This document shows, one piece after another, positions 11,100 to 22,936 of a stretch of 64,000 bases of DNA (its first letter is position 1; each line of letters opens with the position of its first letter). This DNA comes from Echiichthys vipera. Taxonomy: Eukaryota; Chordata; Actinopteri; Perciformes; Trachinidae. Both the position numbers and the translations under genes were made by a program. The stretch covers positions 8,760,752-8,824,751 of the forward strand of contig OY829656.1 in the NCBI GenBank assembly GCA_963691815.1, read 5' to 3'. A model generated the notes under the pieces. That model did not search any database. It saw only the letters and a program-made list of their open reading frames with translations, and was not told the origin of the DNA.

Positions 11100-13490
11100 T
11101 CCAAAAGTGCCCCGTCCCCACCTGTTAACATACAGTCTCTGCTCCACACAGAGAGTGCGAGTTTAGAAGAACTCCACTCATCTCACAGAACCGATACATT
11201 TCCATTTGATTAAATATATCAACCCATATCCGTGTTTTCTCTCGCTGTATAGGTGATATGTGTTTTGAACATCTACATTGTATGATCAGCTCAGTATGTG
11301 TGTGTCACCTGCCTTACTCGCTCTGCTGGGCAAGGAGATAAAGTCAGAACTGTTGATTTCTTCCCATGGAGCCCGCAGTGTGAAAACTGAGCTAAAAGGA
11401 GAGTTAATATTAGACTTACATTCCCCAGGTGGTGGACACAACTCCAAATGAATGCTAACAATTATGCTACATGTTTGCATTCAAAATGTTATAAGTAATG
11501 CAGTGTAAAGTATGAATTTACCTGACCGTATAACATATGTGACAGAAAACATCTATGTATCCAAGTTTCCACAGCAGCATTTCAATCACCTCATTAAATT
11601 GCCTTGATCATTTACCCCCTCTAGCCTTTGAGCTGAAAATGACTACTCCTGTGATTCTCAAATTCAGCTGTAAACTCCTTTAAAGGTTTTGGCCAAAGAA
11701 GGTGAGGGTTAGGGCTAGGTATGAAAAACATTTGGTTAGCATTAGAAAAAAAGCCATAACGGACCGGAAAACAATAGAGAAAAATCGCTAAATCAGATGT
11801 GCAACAACGCACAAAAAACAAAGATTTTAGCCAACAAAAGGTGACAGTTAGGGTTAATTGAACCCCACTCCCCTGGCTTAAAGTCCTGTGTTTTAGGAGA
11901 CAGCCACCACCCAAACCTGCCTTCTGACAGGGCGGCTTGCTGTCTTCTTCTATGTCACACGCTTTCACTATGGAGAAAACACACACACAATAAATATGTG
12001 TATTACACACACATTACTGCACATTACTTTTTGTAGTTATATCATGTACAAAAAATGCATGAGAACGGCCTGCTGCTAGAGATGTTCAGGGATAATTTGT
12101 TTCAGGCTATTCATGTTGCCATTAAGATGACATTTAATGACCTTTTTCCCTGCAGGATTGTTTTAAAAGTTATATTTTTCAAAGTAAAAGAAGGATTATA
12201 CAAGTATTCAGTGTAAAAGGTTTAACAGCACATTTAAAGTCTCAAAGTGAACAAAGCCATAGACATCGTAGCCTTTGGTTTTTCATGACATCTGAGTACC
12301 AGAGGTGTTATCACCACTCTTTGAATGCATTACTGGTTTGAGGGGAGCAGTTAGAAGGCTTGCGTGATAAATTGGACGGGTCATTAAGGGTCAGGAATCA
12401 TGATTTCTCCCTGGGGCATCACAGAGTGGGAGCTTTGACTCTGAAAAAAGGTCAGTTAGTGTTTTTAGATTTAAAGTAATGTGGAAACCAATGATTGTGG
12501 GGCTATTAGTGAGGATGGGTTGAAAATGGCTGTGTTCTTCCAAGAATAACTATTGATAGACATTGTAACCCCAATTGTGTGTGTGTGTGTGTGTGTGTAT
12601 GTGTGTCTGTCTGTGTGTGTCTGTGTGTTTGTGTGTGTATGTGTGTGTGTCTGTGTGTTTGTCTAAGAGGGCAATGCAAACACAATTGTTTATTTGAAGT
12701 ACAAAAGTTTACAAAGGATGAGATTTGCCTCAAACATCAAAGCCTTTTTTTATCATACATAAAAAAATCCTCAACAAAACATATGAATGGCATGAGAACT
12801 ACAGGTCTTACACTATATTGAACTACTTTCTCAGGCTTTGAAAAGTTCCAATCCAGCAAACATTTTATAGTGGAGGCGTTAAAGTGTCCATAGAAACTCG
12901 GCACAACTGAACTCCCAGTCTTGTGGCGAGCGGTAGGAGTGTCCGGTATATATATAAATGTGTTTGTTTATTTATATATAAATTCTACCCTTCGTTCCTT
13001 TTCTGCTTAAATGGCCAGCTGGAGCTGCTGCGCCAGGCTACTGTGAAGTGTGACCGCCTGTGAGTGTGAGTGACGGGGGGAGAAACTCTGCAGCTGCCCC
13101 TGCACGTTGGGGAAAGTCTCCGGATCAGTTCAGAACGACGGAGTGAAAAACTTGGAAAATGCTCCAATGGATGTTTATTCTTCAAGATCGCTGATTTGCT
13201 CATTTAGCTGTCAATCAAAAAAGGATTCCGCCTCAAATTCAAATTCAATGAAATGTACACACAGCAGTACATATTTCACCACTTTTTTTTTGACTCACAC
13301 TCCCGCTATGCTCTTATTCGTGTGTTTCTGTTTTACATCACTCCTTTCTGCACCTGTTCTTGTTCTTGCAATCGTTTCAGTCACGAGTTCCTTAAATCCG
13401 CTAAATGTAGATAGGATATCACCAAGTTTCAACACTGGTAAACATGCCACCTAATGGCCACAAGGTGCAGGTAAGCTAACAGTGGGCAGG
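11100..13490. other. Intronic stretch with old repeats
   Basis: No gene is seen. Segment 11690-11960 (with GTGAGGGTTAGGGCTAGG and AAAGTCCTGTGTTTTAGGAG) resembles a common teleost repeat, but its limits are unclear. The rest is unassigned opsin-intron DNA. Confidence 0.35.
12576..12662. repeat. Imperfect (GT)n microsatellite
   Basis: About 87 bp of GT repeats with interspersed CT, AT and TT units are visible. Open frames across it on both strands are repeat artefacts. Confidence 0.95.
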
Positions 13491-13680
13491 TGAGAATGCT
13501 TAAGTTAGCATAAAGACTGGCATTAGCGGGGAAAAGCTGGCTTGGCTTTGTCTAATGTTAAACAATATACCTACCAACACATTTAAAACTGAAAATTATT
13601 ACACTGTATCACGTTTCTATATTCCATGAACAAACACAAATCGCCAATGTGTGCTTTTATCAGGACTCGTTTTACACTAT
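13480..13680. repeat. Dispersed teleost repeat relic
   Basis: The segment with AGCTAACAGTGGGCAGGTG, GCATAAAGACTGGCATTAG, GGGGAAAAGCTGGCTTGGCT and ACCTACCAACACATTTAAAA follows the order of a high-copy percomorph repeat. It is old and without clear ends. Confidence 0.45.
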
Positions 13681-13811
13681 GTACTGTATCCTTCTAAAAT
13701 CAAATTGCTGTCACATTTCTGTTTGTGTACAGATTAACTACATGATACAAAATGTTAATTAGTAAGCCTGCTGATAGTTGTGCCTGTGAATATTCTCATT
13801 TGTCCAAGTCA

Positions 13812-14030
13812 CCGTTATCCCCAAAGAAATTTAAGTCAAAAGCAACTGGACTTTGTTATTTGTCTAGGAAGACGTTTTTACCTCTCATCCAAGAAGCTTC
13901 ATCAGTTCATGTACGCATCTGACCAGGCTCCGTCCCCGTAACTTGCCTCTTGGATGAGAGGGGAAACATCTTGCTAGACAAATGACCAATTCCAGGTGCG
14001 TTTGGCTTAGATTTCTTTGGGGGTGCTGAT
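13812..14030. repeat. Long inverted repeat (fold-back, MITE-like)
   Basis: A left arm (about 13812-13898) and a right arm (about 13945-14030) are inverted copies of about 85 bp around a loop of roughly 45 bp. Key matches are CCCCAAAGAAAT, TTTGTCTAG and CCTCTCATCCAAGA with their complements CTTGGATGAGAGG, CTAGACAAATGAC and ATTTCTTTGGGG. It lies about 215 bp before the last opsin exon. A related flank, GTGAATATTCTCATTT, is present both at 13786 and at 39291, which shows it belongs to a dispersed family. Confidence 0.65.
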
Positions 14031-14243
14031 AGTTGTGTTTATTTTTTGACAGAGCCAGGATACCTGTTCCCAACTGTGTGTGGCGTCAATTAGCATATAG
14101 TACTTTTCAGTAGTACATTACCAAAATCTACAGGGTGGGAAAAATTCTAAAAAGGAATACCTTTTCAGAACTTTAGACGTGGTCCGTAAAAACGTAAATG
14201 CAAATCATTTTGATCAAGCTATTTTCTCTCGTTTTCTGTCCAG

Positions 14244-14480
14244 TTCAGGAAGTGCCTAATACAGCTCTTCAGCGGCACAGGGATCATCCCAGACAGCAAC
14301 CTGAACCAGACCTCGGAACGACCTGGAATTACTGCAGAGAGTCAAACAGGGGAAATGTCAGCCATTGCAGCCCGCATCCCCGTGGGTGGCACTGTGTCGC
14401 ACAGGTCTGACGATTCTCCAACCGACTGTGGCTCATTTGCCCAGCTGCCCATCCCGGAGAACAAAGTGTGTCCAATGTAA
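14244..14480 (+). CDS. tmtops: TMT opsin, last coding exon (helix 8 and C-terminal tail)
   Basis: This exon encodes 78 residues and a TAA stop. It starts FRKCLIQLF, which is the helix 8 that follows the MNKQ end of the previous exon as in TMT opsins (NKQFR), and includes a cysteine that could be palmitoylated. The tail is hydrophilic and serine/threonine-rich (VSHRSDDSPTDCGSF), giving possible receptor-kinase sites, and ends NKVCPM. The acceptor is TTTTCTGTCCAG at 14232-14243 and the phase is 0, in agreement with the 6803 donor. The preceding intron is 7,441 bp. The frame is intact. The tail supports TMT family membership but does not settle the paralogue. Confidence 0.85.
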   Translation, partial: FRKCLIQLFSGTGIIPDSNLNQTSERPGITAESQTGEMSAIAARIPVGGTVSHRSDDSPTDCGSFAQLPIPENKVCPM

Positions 14481-15510
14481 CAGTAACCTCATCTCAATAG
14501 GTGTTTTCTCGCTATCCTCTGACCTCCAAAATAACCATCTCTACATAACTTAGTGTGTTTCAAAAAAGTGTTTGGATAATGACAGAACTTTAAATGTTGA
14601 TTTAATCTGTGTGGAAAACAGCTTTGAAGAATTTTCATGGTGGATGGTTCTAGCACTTTATAAAAATATATTTCACTCGCAATCAAGAACAGACCCAAAT
14701 CATCAAAAAATAGAAAAAAGTTTTGTGCTCCAGCCTGTTTTGGTAGTTTGCTCAATAGGCCCAACAAACGGGGCAAAACGAACTGTACAGCCAGAAATGC
14801 TCAGAGCTTAACCTGCTTGATATTTTGTAAATATTTGCTTGCAGGACACTGTCCATTGTCCACTTATTTTAGACTATCTTGGATGTTCTCTTGACCATTA
14901 TAGCACATCTGCCATAGTATCACATTAGAGGGCACTTGATTCGACTTGATAGCATCTGCCTTCATATCCCTATAAAAAAGAGACTGCTAACAACTGAAAC
15001 CTTAACATCAGTGAGTTGAGGGCTAGCCAGTTTTTCAGATACCACAATGCATCCAGCCTTTCATCTCGTCCTCTACTTCTCTTTGAAGCCCTGTGATGGT
15101 GCCTGTAGAGAAAGTGTTGTTTTCTATGCCGTTTCAGTACTTTGGTTTGGCAGCGCATCTTCATTCATCTCTACTTGTCAAGAGGATGGCGGAAACTTCT
15201 GAATTTGGATACTTTTATTTTTAGTTTATAGTTGAGGTCAAAGCTTTCATCTTTAGTGAAGATGGTCAATGGGACTTGAAGATTCCAGTCTCCCTTAGCC
15301 TCTGTTGCAGATGGAGGAGGACAACATATTTATGAAGTGCCAGCAGCGGATCAACAAACACACATGAATACAGTACACACAACTACGAGCAACAAATATA
15401 CATACATACTACTCATGCACACACAGATTGCAGCTCACTGCCTGCATTATGATATGCTTTCTATAGGCACTGTGATGATACAATGCACCAATAAATATCC
15501 AAGCACAATA
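14481..15510 (+). other. Probable 3' untranslated region of the TMT opsin
   Basis: After the stop at 14478-14480 no coding exon is seen. By eye, the first AATAAA downstream is at 15490. The extent of the UTR is therefore a guess based on that signal; alternative signals such as ATTAAA were not ranked. Confidence 0.35.
15490..15495 (+). terminator. Candidate polyadenylation signal
   Basis: AATAAA lies about 1 kb after the opsin stop codon. No strong GT-rich downstream element is obvious, so the assignment is weak. Confidence 0.3.
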
Positions 15511-15949
15511 GTGGATTAGCTAAGTAGCCATGTACAAAAGCAATGAGTATTTCCATCATAAGCACAGGTCAACAGCAATATTAAAGCTAAATACTGTCAC
15601 ACTGTTGAGCACGTCAGCGTTACTCTACAGTAGATGTAGCAGTGAGTGTTAAAATGTCTTTTACTTGACTTTGTGGTGCATGTTTGTTAACTATTACTGG
15701 ATATCTGTCAAAACACTGTTGTATTCTCTATGTTGCACAGTGATTCACCATGTTAAAAAAAACAACAACAGTATGGTGTCTGTTTGCAATGTACTGAGTC
15801 TGTGTTACGATTAAATTAATTGTGATGCCTTTATATAATTAGCATAACACCATGACACCATTCAATCTCACACCAGTGTTTCCCAGAATTTACTACTACT
15901 AATAATAAAAACTACACATTAAACCTGTATGGAACTTAGACCTGCAATA

Positions 15950-16008
15950 ATTTATATATATGTAAATATGTGTATAAGATATATACGGTATATATATATA
16001 TATATATT
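15950..16008. repeat. AT-rich microsatellite
   Basis: TATATATATG and a run of about ten TA units are visible within this stretch. Confidence 0.85.
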
Positions 16009-16544
16009 AGCAATTGACAAAATGCCTCTGTGTGTTGTGAAAGACTTGCTCACAGTGCTAAAATCACAGAGAATTATCACTCAAATTAGCAGTGACACCA
16101 TATTCTATTTAGCTTCTATTTCGTTTTGGTTTCACAACTGGACACTTAGACCTGGTCCACACGTACATGGCATAGAGTGTAAAAAAATAACAAACCTAGC
16201 TTCCATCCCTGAGATAAGAAGTGAAGCCAGCGGAAGTGCCTTAAACCTGAATTCTGCATTCCAATGGTAAATAAGTCAATGAGAAAATGAGCCTAATTCT
16301 CACTTGATTAAACATTTTCTTACTGAGCTTATGGCCTCAATCGCTAGTTTTAGGTTTACTCTAATACAGCATGATGTTCATTCAGTAAATGATGGTCCCA
16401 TTTAGAATAAAATAGATGATACAGAAGGGTAAGATTCAGAGTGGGACAGGGGTTGTTTTCAGTGTCATCGTTGTAGAGTTGTTTGTAACAGTTTGGTCAC
16501 CTTAAAATGTTTTGATCATCATTTGGTGCTTGTACCTTTCTCAC

Positions 16545-16690
16545 CAAGCTAGCAGCGAGCAGCTCCACCCTCTTGTCCAAATATGGTCATTTCTGGCTCC
16601 AAAATACCAAAATGGCGACACCCAAATGCCAAACTACTGGCTTCAAAACAGTAGTCCACAAACCAGTGGGTGACAATATGGTGGCTTTGT
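16545..16690. repeat. Dispersed repeat, family shared with 5505-5610
   Basis: Contains CAGCTCCACCCTCTTGTCC, CATTTCTGGCTCCAAAATAC and ATGGCGACACCCAAATGCC, then CAGTAGTCCACAAACCAGTG. It aligns with the block near 5.5 kb and is the better preserved copy. Class unknown. Confidence 0.55.
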
Positions 16691-18419
16691 CCATTAGATC
16701 TATGGTACACAGGTAAAGGTTCTCAAAAGAAATTCTGTCAACGATAATTATCTAAAAAAGTCTCTGTCCAAATTAAAACAGGTAAACACACTGAAGCAAT
16801 GCAAAGAGCATGCACAGAATCAACAGGCGGTGATATAACCCTAACACCATGTGTAATGCCATCAAGAAAATAACTTGATGGTCGTCAATTAGTACCCTAA
16901 AAAAATTATTACTTTAAGGCTACATGGCTGCATCCATTTCTCTGTATAACTTTTGACGCCTCTGTTCATCAATATAGGCAAAACGTTACCGTACATTTAT
17001 GTGTAAACATGTCAAAAGTACTGTTAGTGGTTAGAACCACTAGAACACTATTCTGTCCATGTATGCTATTGCAAAAACTTTTGCCTCAATTTTCACCCCA
17101 GAAAGCTGATAAGCTTGTACACCCTGAGGTTAAGCTATCCCAAACCTAATTTTTCTCTTTCAGATTTTCTAAAAAATCTTTACCCTGGTTGGAGTTTCCA
17201 AAAGATCTGTTTACAGTGACCTAAAATGCAGTGCAAATTCAAACAAATGCTAATGTTCCTTTGTGTCTTTGTACGTGAGTGCAAGTAGGCAACTGTTTGT
17301 TAAGTCATAACAGTGTCATATGGGGCGGTGTATCTGCTGGCTTGTTTTGGTAATTCTTTGCCCCCATGTGGACAAACATCAATTCATGCAGGTTTAAGTG
17401 TTACAATTAGCATTCATCTGCCATAACCAGGAAAATCCTATTTCAGTGTGTTCTCATTTCCAGGGCATCAAAAACCACGGTTTTGTCATAGCCCTCTGTG
17501 TTTGAAACCAAAGCACAAGGCACCTTTGAGCATCTGCACGTAATGTACCACACTTTCAACTTTGTAGGGAGGAGGTCAGGGTGGTGGGTGGTTCAATGCA
17601 CACTTTAACTCCACCCACAATTTCCCCCCTAACCCTAACCATGTAGTTTTGTTGGTAAATATAACCAAGTAGTTTTGGTTACGTAAAGGCGTGTATGCAG
17701 CGCCACAGTTGAAAGCACAGTGTTAGCCAGTGCGTTCAGATTTTATGGCATATTGCAATTTGAATTCCTTGCAAAGTCATAGGCACATAATGTAAAAAGT
17801 TTACGTTTAAAAGTGTAAAGTAAAAAATGTGGTTTAGTTGCTCGTAGATAGCCCATTTCCATTTTTTTCCTAGAGAGTTTCTTTTTTATGGTGATAACAA
17901 TATCACAACACAAACTACCTAATTTATTGACGTTGAAATGTTCAAGCATCATATCCCAGGTCTGTCACAATTTGCTGTTACTGTTTGAAAAAGTAAAATA
18001 AAAAAAAACACTAGTCTGATTGTGCTTAATTGCTAAATTCCAATATAACCATGTTGTTTGACAGTGTTTTCCCTCTTTAATTGTATTATCAGAATTGTTT
18101 TGACTTTATCAGTCTTACATTTAACCACTTCCCACTTGTCTTGCAAATGGGTCTGTATTGCCTCAAGGGGACAAAATTCAGGAGATTTCCACTTGATTGA
18201 TTGTTGTATAAACACAATTTGTAAGAGTAGTATATTTATGTTGTTTGTTTTTTTCAAACATGTCCCAATTCTCGATTATATAGGTGAATTGTTCAGCCAC
18301 CACAGTGTGGGCAATTGTTTTCAACAGAAAATAATTGTTTGACTCTAACCTCTGTGGTAAAGTCCATCAACAACATTGTCCAACATTATCTTCCACATGG
18401 ATAGATCCAATCTTATATA

Positions 18420-19136
18420 CACTGGAGATCAAAATTAGAGGACAAATTATTCATTCTTTATTTATTCTGAAGTATTGTTCATTTTTATTGTCCAGAATTT
18501 GATAGAATATCCGCTGTGGCGTACTAGCATGCTTTTCTTTTAATAACCAACACACTTCAACATTTTTTTTTCTGAAAAAAAGCAGTGATCCAAATTAGAG
18601 AACACTTTCAGATACCTTCCAGTTATTGGTGTTAATCTGGCACCTGGTGACAATTTACTTAATTGTTGGACACACTCCATTTATCTGGCAGCTCTCCTAA
18701 ACCCCATAGAGAATCTCTGGAAAAACCTTGGTAATAAAGTAATGTCTTAGAAACCCACTACAGTTACTGAACTGTGGAAGAGACTGAAGAAGAATGGACC
18801 AAGATCAAACCAGAGCAGTGTGAGAAACTAGTGATGTCCTGTGGGCGCAGATGTGCTGAAGTTAGATTTTTGAATTTTATAGCCCGAAGAAAACATTGTT
18901 TAAATCTTCTCTTCTGACCCAGTGTTTATTGTTCTCTAATTTTACTCACTGTTATCTTTTCAGAAAAGTAAAGGTTATGTTGAAGCTCCTTGGTTTTTTA
19001 ACAAACAGTCTAGTACAGCAGTGGGATAGCCACAGCTGATATTCTATCAAATTATATATAAAAAAATAACAATATTTCAGAATGAATCAAGATTTTAATA
19101 TAATTAATATTATGTTCTCTAATTTAATCTCCAGTG
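18420..19136 (+). mobile_element. Tc1-type DNA transposon, internally deleted, with IR/DR ends
   Basis: Left end CACTGGAGATCAAAATTAG and right end CTAATTTAATCTCCAGTG are inverted. They are bounded by TA (18418-18419 and 19137-19138), the target duplication of the Tc1/mariner superfamily. An inner copy of the end motif occurs at about 18585-18605 and, inverted, at 18930-18951. That gives the IR/DR arrangement with arms of about 165-185 bp. Between them is a remnant of the transposase C-terminus: NPIENLWKNLGNKVM, which holds the last acidic residue of the DDE triad, then a decayed ELWKRLKK-like region. The N-terminal DNA-binding domain and the first two catalytic aspartates are gone, so the copy is dead. 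Confidence 0.85.
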
Positions 19137-19230
19137 TACTGTATCAATGGATGGACATGAGCTCAAGCAAACTTGTGGTCGCAGATCTCCCAGTGAGTGA
19201 AGGGCTTTACCAAGAAGCCATTCCAAGCTT

Positions 19231-19232
<2 letters not shown>

Positions 19233-19304
<72 letters not shown>
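19233..19304. repeat. (CA)n microsatellite
   Basis: About 36 uninterrupted CA units. Confidence 0.98.
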
Positions 19305-19306
<2 letters not shown>

Positions 19307-19309
19307 ACA

Positions 19310-20455
19310 GTAGGCTTGTAGGGGATTTGAAAGTAGTGACTTCACCTTGAACATCAGACAGGACATAAATCAAACAAACCTGCCATAGTTACATTTTGGT
19401 GCATTAAGGATTACAAACTGCACTGCATACTGATAAGCAGAGAGATAACTTCCAACATGTATAGATAGATTAAAGCTCCACTTTCTCACCTCCAAACCGT
19501 TTCCATCAGGCCACTCCATCAGTTTGTTGTGTTGTACTTAAAAAGGCATGGAGTTGTTCTGTTGTAGGTTTTTTGTGTCATAACTACTTTTGTCTTGATT
19601 TACATGGGTTTACAGGTCATAGATGCACGCTGGTTATAAAAATGTCTGTATTAAAGTATATTTTTTGAAAAGCCATAATGCACTGTGTTGTTCTGTTGTT
19701 ACAAAATAATAATGAATATGGTAACTACTTTGATTGATGTTGTGATTGAGTTCTGGATAGCACTCTTTCCACCTCTTCCTGTGCTCCATTAGGCATGGTA
19801 CGATTTGAGGTGAAATTCAAATTTTCTGATGCATTCCCACTATACCGCTGGAGGATCAGGCTCATCCCACTGTAAAATTGTCAAGGGCTTGTGGATTCAC
19901 AAGATTTCTGAGGCTTTTGCCAATGTTATGTCATAGGTCCTCAATCTATAGAGATTCGCTAGAGAGGGCCCAGAAAAAAAAGCTGCTACCTCCATGTACA
20001 GCAGGCTACATAGATCACCAACAAGCATCGTTTCTATCTTTGTGTCCTTTGATGATATAGCCCTTTAAACTGTTTTTAAAATATAATTACAGTACACTCC
20101 TTGCACCCTCCGACACTTGGAGGGTGCAAGGAGAACCATTGGAGTGCAGAACTCGTCTGGCTGGCCGAGCACATCTGGTACCAACACTGGCCTTGTGCAT
20201 ATCCCTGCTTGCCTGTAGTGTAAAATGCTGTCATTGGATTCGTGTAAAAGTAGAACAAGGCCACATATTAAATCATATCGTTTACCGTGAGTCTCAACAC
20301 CAAAATCAATATTTTATGCAACATTTTATACAACCACACCTGTTTACAGGCACAGTTCATCACCCAGAACTCTGAACATGTTGCCATGCATCTCACTAAC
20401 TTTCAGCAACAAGAAGATATTTACTTGAACTACATGGAAAGAGTAACCTGACCTA
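19310..20455. other. Intergenic, no gene seen
   Basis: No recognisable exon or mobile element. The one notable structure is the perfect hairpin at 20097-20133. Confidence 0.4.
20097..20133. repeat. Perfect 15-bp stem hairpin
   Basis: CTCCTTGCACCCTCC (20097-20111) is exactly complementary in inverse to GGAGGGTGCAAGGAG (20119-20133), around the 7-base loop GACACTT. The stem is GC-rich in an AT-rich setting. There is no T-run after it and no known function. Confidence 0.8.
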
Positions 20456-20457
20456 AC

Positions 20458-20895
20458 CTGGGGTGAAGATATTGGTTACTGATTGGATAAACCATCTGTC
20501 TATTGAGCCAAATCAACCAGATCAGATCAACGAGGCGTGTGACATACTAACAGAGCATCAAGGCAAAGCTCAGAAAGTAAACAACTTGCTGGTAAAGGAT
20601 ATTTGCCATTTGTGTAATGTGAATTTACGGATAATAGCACAATATCAGGTCCCAGGTCCATATTCCAACAGAAGGATGTAAGAGAATAAAGCGTTAGCGA
20701 GCTTCTAACAGAATTAGGGCTACCACTGTCTGAAAATGTGTCTAGATCAGGACAGATTGGCATGCGTTGCGTCACACTCAAACCCGCCTCAAAACCAACG
20801 CTGATTGGATGTTCGCTTGGCAAACGGCTCCAAATTTTCTCCAATGCGCGTAACCAGGAGGATCTGCGAGTAAAATACAATGGAGCTCTCAAGAT
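20458..20895 (+). pseudogene. Decayed ZAD-like zinc-finger exon inside a dispersed repeat, copy 1
   Basis: This copy aligns over about 430 bp with 44229-44690 in the same orientation. It starts at a shared block CTGATTGGATAAACCATCTG. The coding-like core reads VNNLLVKDICHLCNVNLRI, then shifts frame, then SVSELLTELGLPLSENVSRS followed by GQIGMRC. The paired C-x2-C (KDICHLC) and a second degraded pair (G-x2-C here) resemble the two cysteine pairs of a ZAD-type zinc-binding domain at the start of some insect and fish proteins. Frame changes and the lost cysteine make this copy non-functional. The rest of the parent protein is not visible. Identity as a ZAD-like fold is inference from cysteine spacing and context. 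Confidence 0.45.
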
Positions 20896-20899
20896 CAGG

Positions 20900-22930
20900 A
20901 TGGTCTCATGAGGCTCTTCACACTATGGATTTTTTTACTTTAACCTTCACTGAGCTTAATTGCACAACATACACTACACTGTACAGTGCAATATTAAGGT
21001 TGGAAAGCCAGGAAATCGATAGAGAACGAGAGATAATCTGAATTATGTGAGCATCATCCTTCAATCTGATATGTAACTAGACCAGCTTCTGCCAAATATA
21101 GAACAGAAAAAAAAGCACAGCGGGATTTCTGTCTTCATTCTGTTGCACAAATAGGTTTTTCAAGGTCCTATCCTGCTCCCACATTGAAGTGATCAATATT
21201 TGCAACCTACTTGTGATGGATGTTTGACCACATGCATGTTCCAAAGCAACACACATTATGAAGTGTATTGACAGAAAATGTATTACAGCAGGTATTTGGG
21301 AGCAACAGGAATGACCAGACATTACATGGCCTAATATGATGACATTATTAGAAAATGCCCTCAGTCCTGTGTCCAAATTGTTGTAGATTAGATTAGTGTT
21401 ATATCCAATACTGATGTGACGGCCAGCATGTCCACCCTCTCCTTCATGCTCTCCCTCTTCTCTCCACCCCTCAGTTCCACAGCCAATGTAGATCCAGACT
21501 GCAAAATGGATATGTGACCTTTTTGCTTGTTAAAAATGTATATGTAAAAGGGAATTTGGGAAATTTGGACCAGTATTTAATATACTGTGGACACTTGGAA
21601 CTTTATAGCTTAGAAAATTCTCTAAGCTATAAATAGTAAAATGTCTTGTGTTTTACAAGAATATGGTAGCCCATTTCCACTAAAGAAAGAAAAAAAGTTA
21701 AACATGGTGGTAATTAAATAACTAATAACAAGTCACACTGTCAACTGTCATATTTTATACTTACCACATCATAAATTTGAATTTAAGTCTTGACGGTTCA
21801 TTTTGTCGACTTTCTCTGCATTCCTATTTGCTTTAAAAAAAAAAACAGTCATTTTTTCAGCACTTTTTCTGACTTATGGTTTTCTCAATTTAACTTTAAT
21901 TTAAATTTTCACTTTTAAAAAGTATAAAGCGCACACACAAGAAGAACACAAACTACCATGAAAAAATACACTGGTGCCTATAAAAATGTACAGATCTTTA
22001 GTGATAAACAATCAAAATCTTTTATAGGTCAAGGTTCAACAGTTCACGATTGTAAAAGTTTCACTTTTTATATAAACAAATACAGCATACAAAATAAGAA
22101 ATAAAACAATCTTTGTACATGTTTAATTGTTTGGTCTACATACATAAATGAAATACTGTGAACAAGTCTACACATTCAACTGGTTTTCTTCAATTAGACC
22201 ACTTAGCTGAAATACAAATGGAGCAGACCCCCTACTACATATAGAACTGGGCAGTATGACAAAAATCTCTTATCACAATATAGGTCATTTCATATCCGGA
22301 TAATGATTTATGTCACGATATAGCTAATTTTTTTCTAATTCGAATGAATGAGCAGTTTATGTAACAATAACCACGTTGAAAGGCTTATTTAATATTACAT
22401 TGTGATACATTGTAGGTATTCGATTTTTTGGATAGGCCTATTGTTTTTTTAAAATCTAATTTGTTTTGTCTTTTTTGCTTAACGTAGGCTATCAATAAAG
22501 GTAAACTGCAAAATATGTTTACCCAGTACATTCTTGGAATATTCATTCCTTTTTTTTGCATGGTGAATGTGTGGGAATTATAAGATGAGCCTTGAACTAG
22601 AGTTGAGCGCAAGCGGGCCCACACAGGTGCGCACAGCCTTCATGGCCCATACAGCTGCTTCAATTGATTGTAAGGGACTTGCTGTGAGCATCCCCCAAGA
22701 GCCGTGTCGTGCAGCTTACGGAGTCCGCGGAGTTGACCGTAAGTGGCTACCTTACCTAAGCCTACCATCAATGTTGTCTTTTGACGAGAACAATATTATA
22801 GAGCTACTGAACATATATTTGACTTTTTTCCTGCACATTGGCCATCAAATATTAGACTTTAAATAATGATGAAAAAAGATAATCAGCTATAGCAGCAGCA
22901 TGTATACCATGCATGTTTATAACAGTGTCT
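20900..22930. other. Intergenic, no gene seen
   Basis: No coding exon is recognisable. Around 22240-22340 the wording (CTGGGCAGTATGACAAAAAT, TATCACAATATAGG) resembles an old teleost repeat. Elsewhere nothing could be assigned. Confidence 0.35.
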
Positions 22931-22936
22931 GTTCTT

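Larger units (their letters stand above)
15510..18417. other. Intergenic, no gene seen
   Basis: AT-rich sequence with short frames only. It includes an AT microsatellite (15950-16008) and an old repeat (16545-16690). Segment 17560-17720 has CCCTAACCCTAACCATGTAG-type wording seen in old teleost repeats. Confidence 0.4.

Noticed and set aside
11621..12010. A 129-codon open frame on the - strand
   Set aside because: Overlaps an old repeat on both strands and contains no recognised domain.
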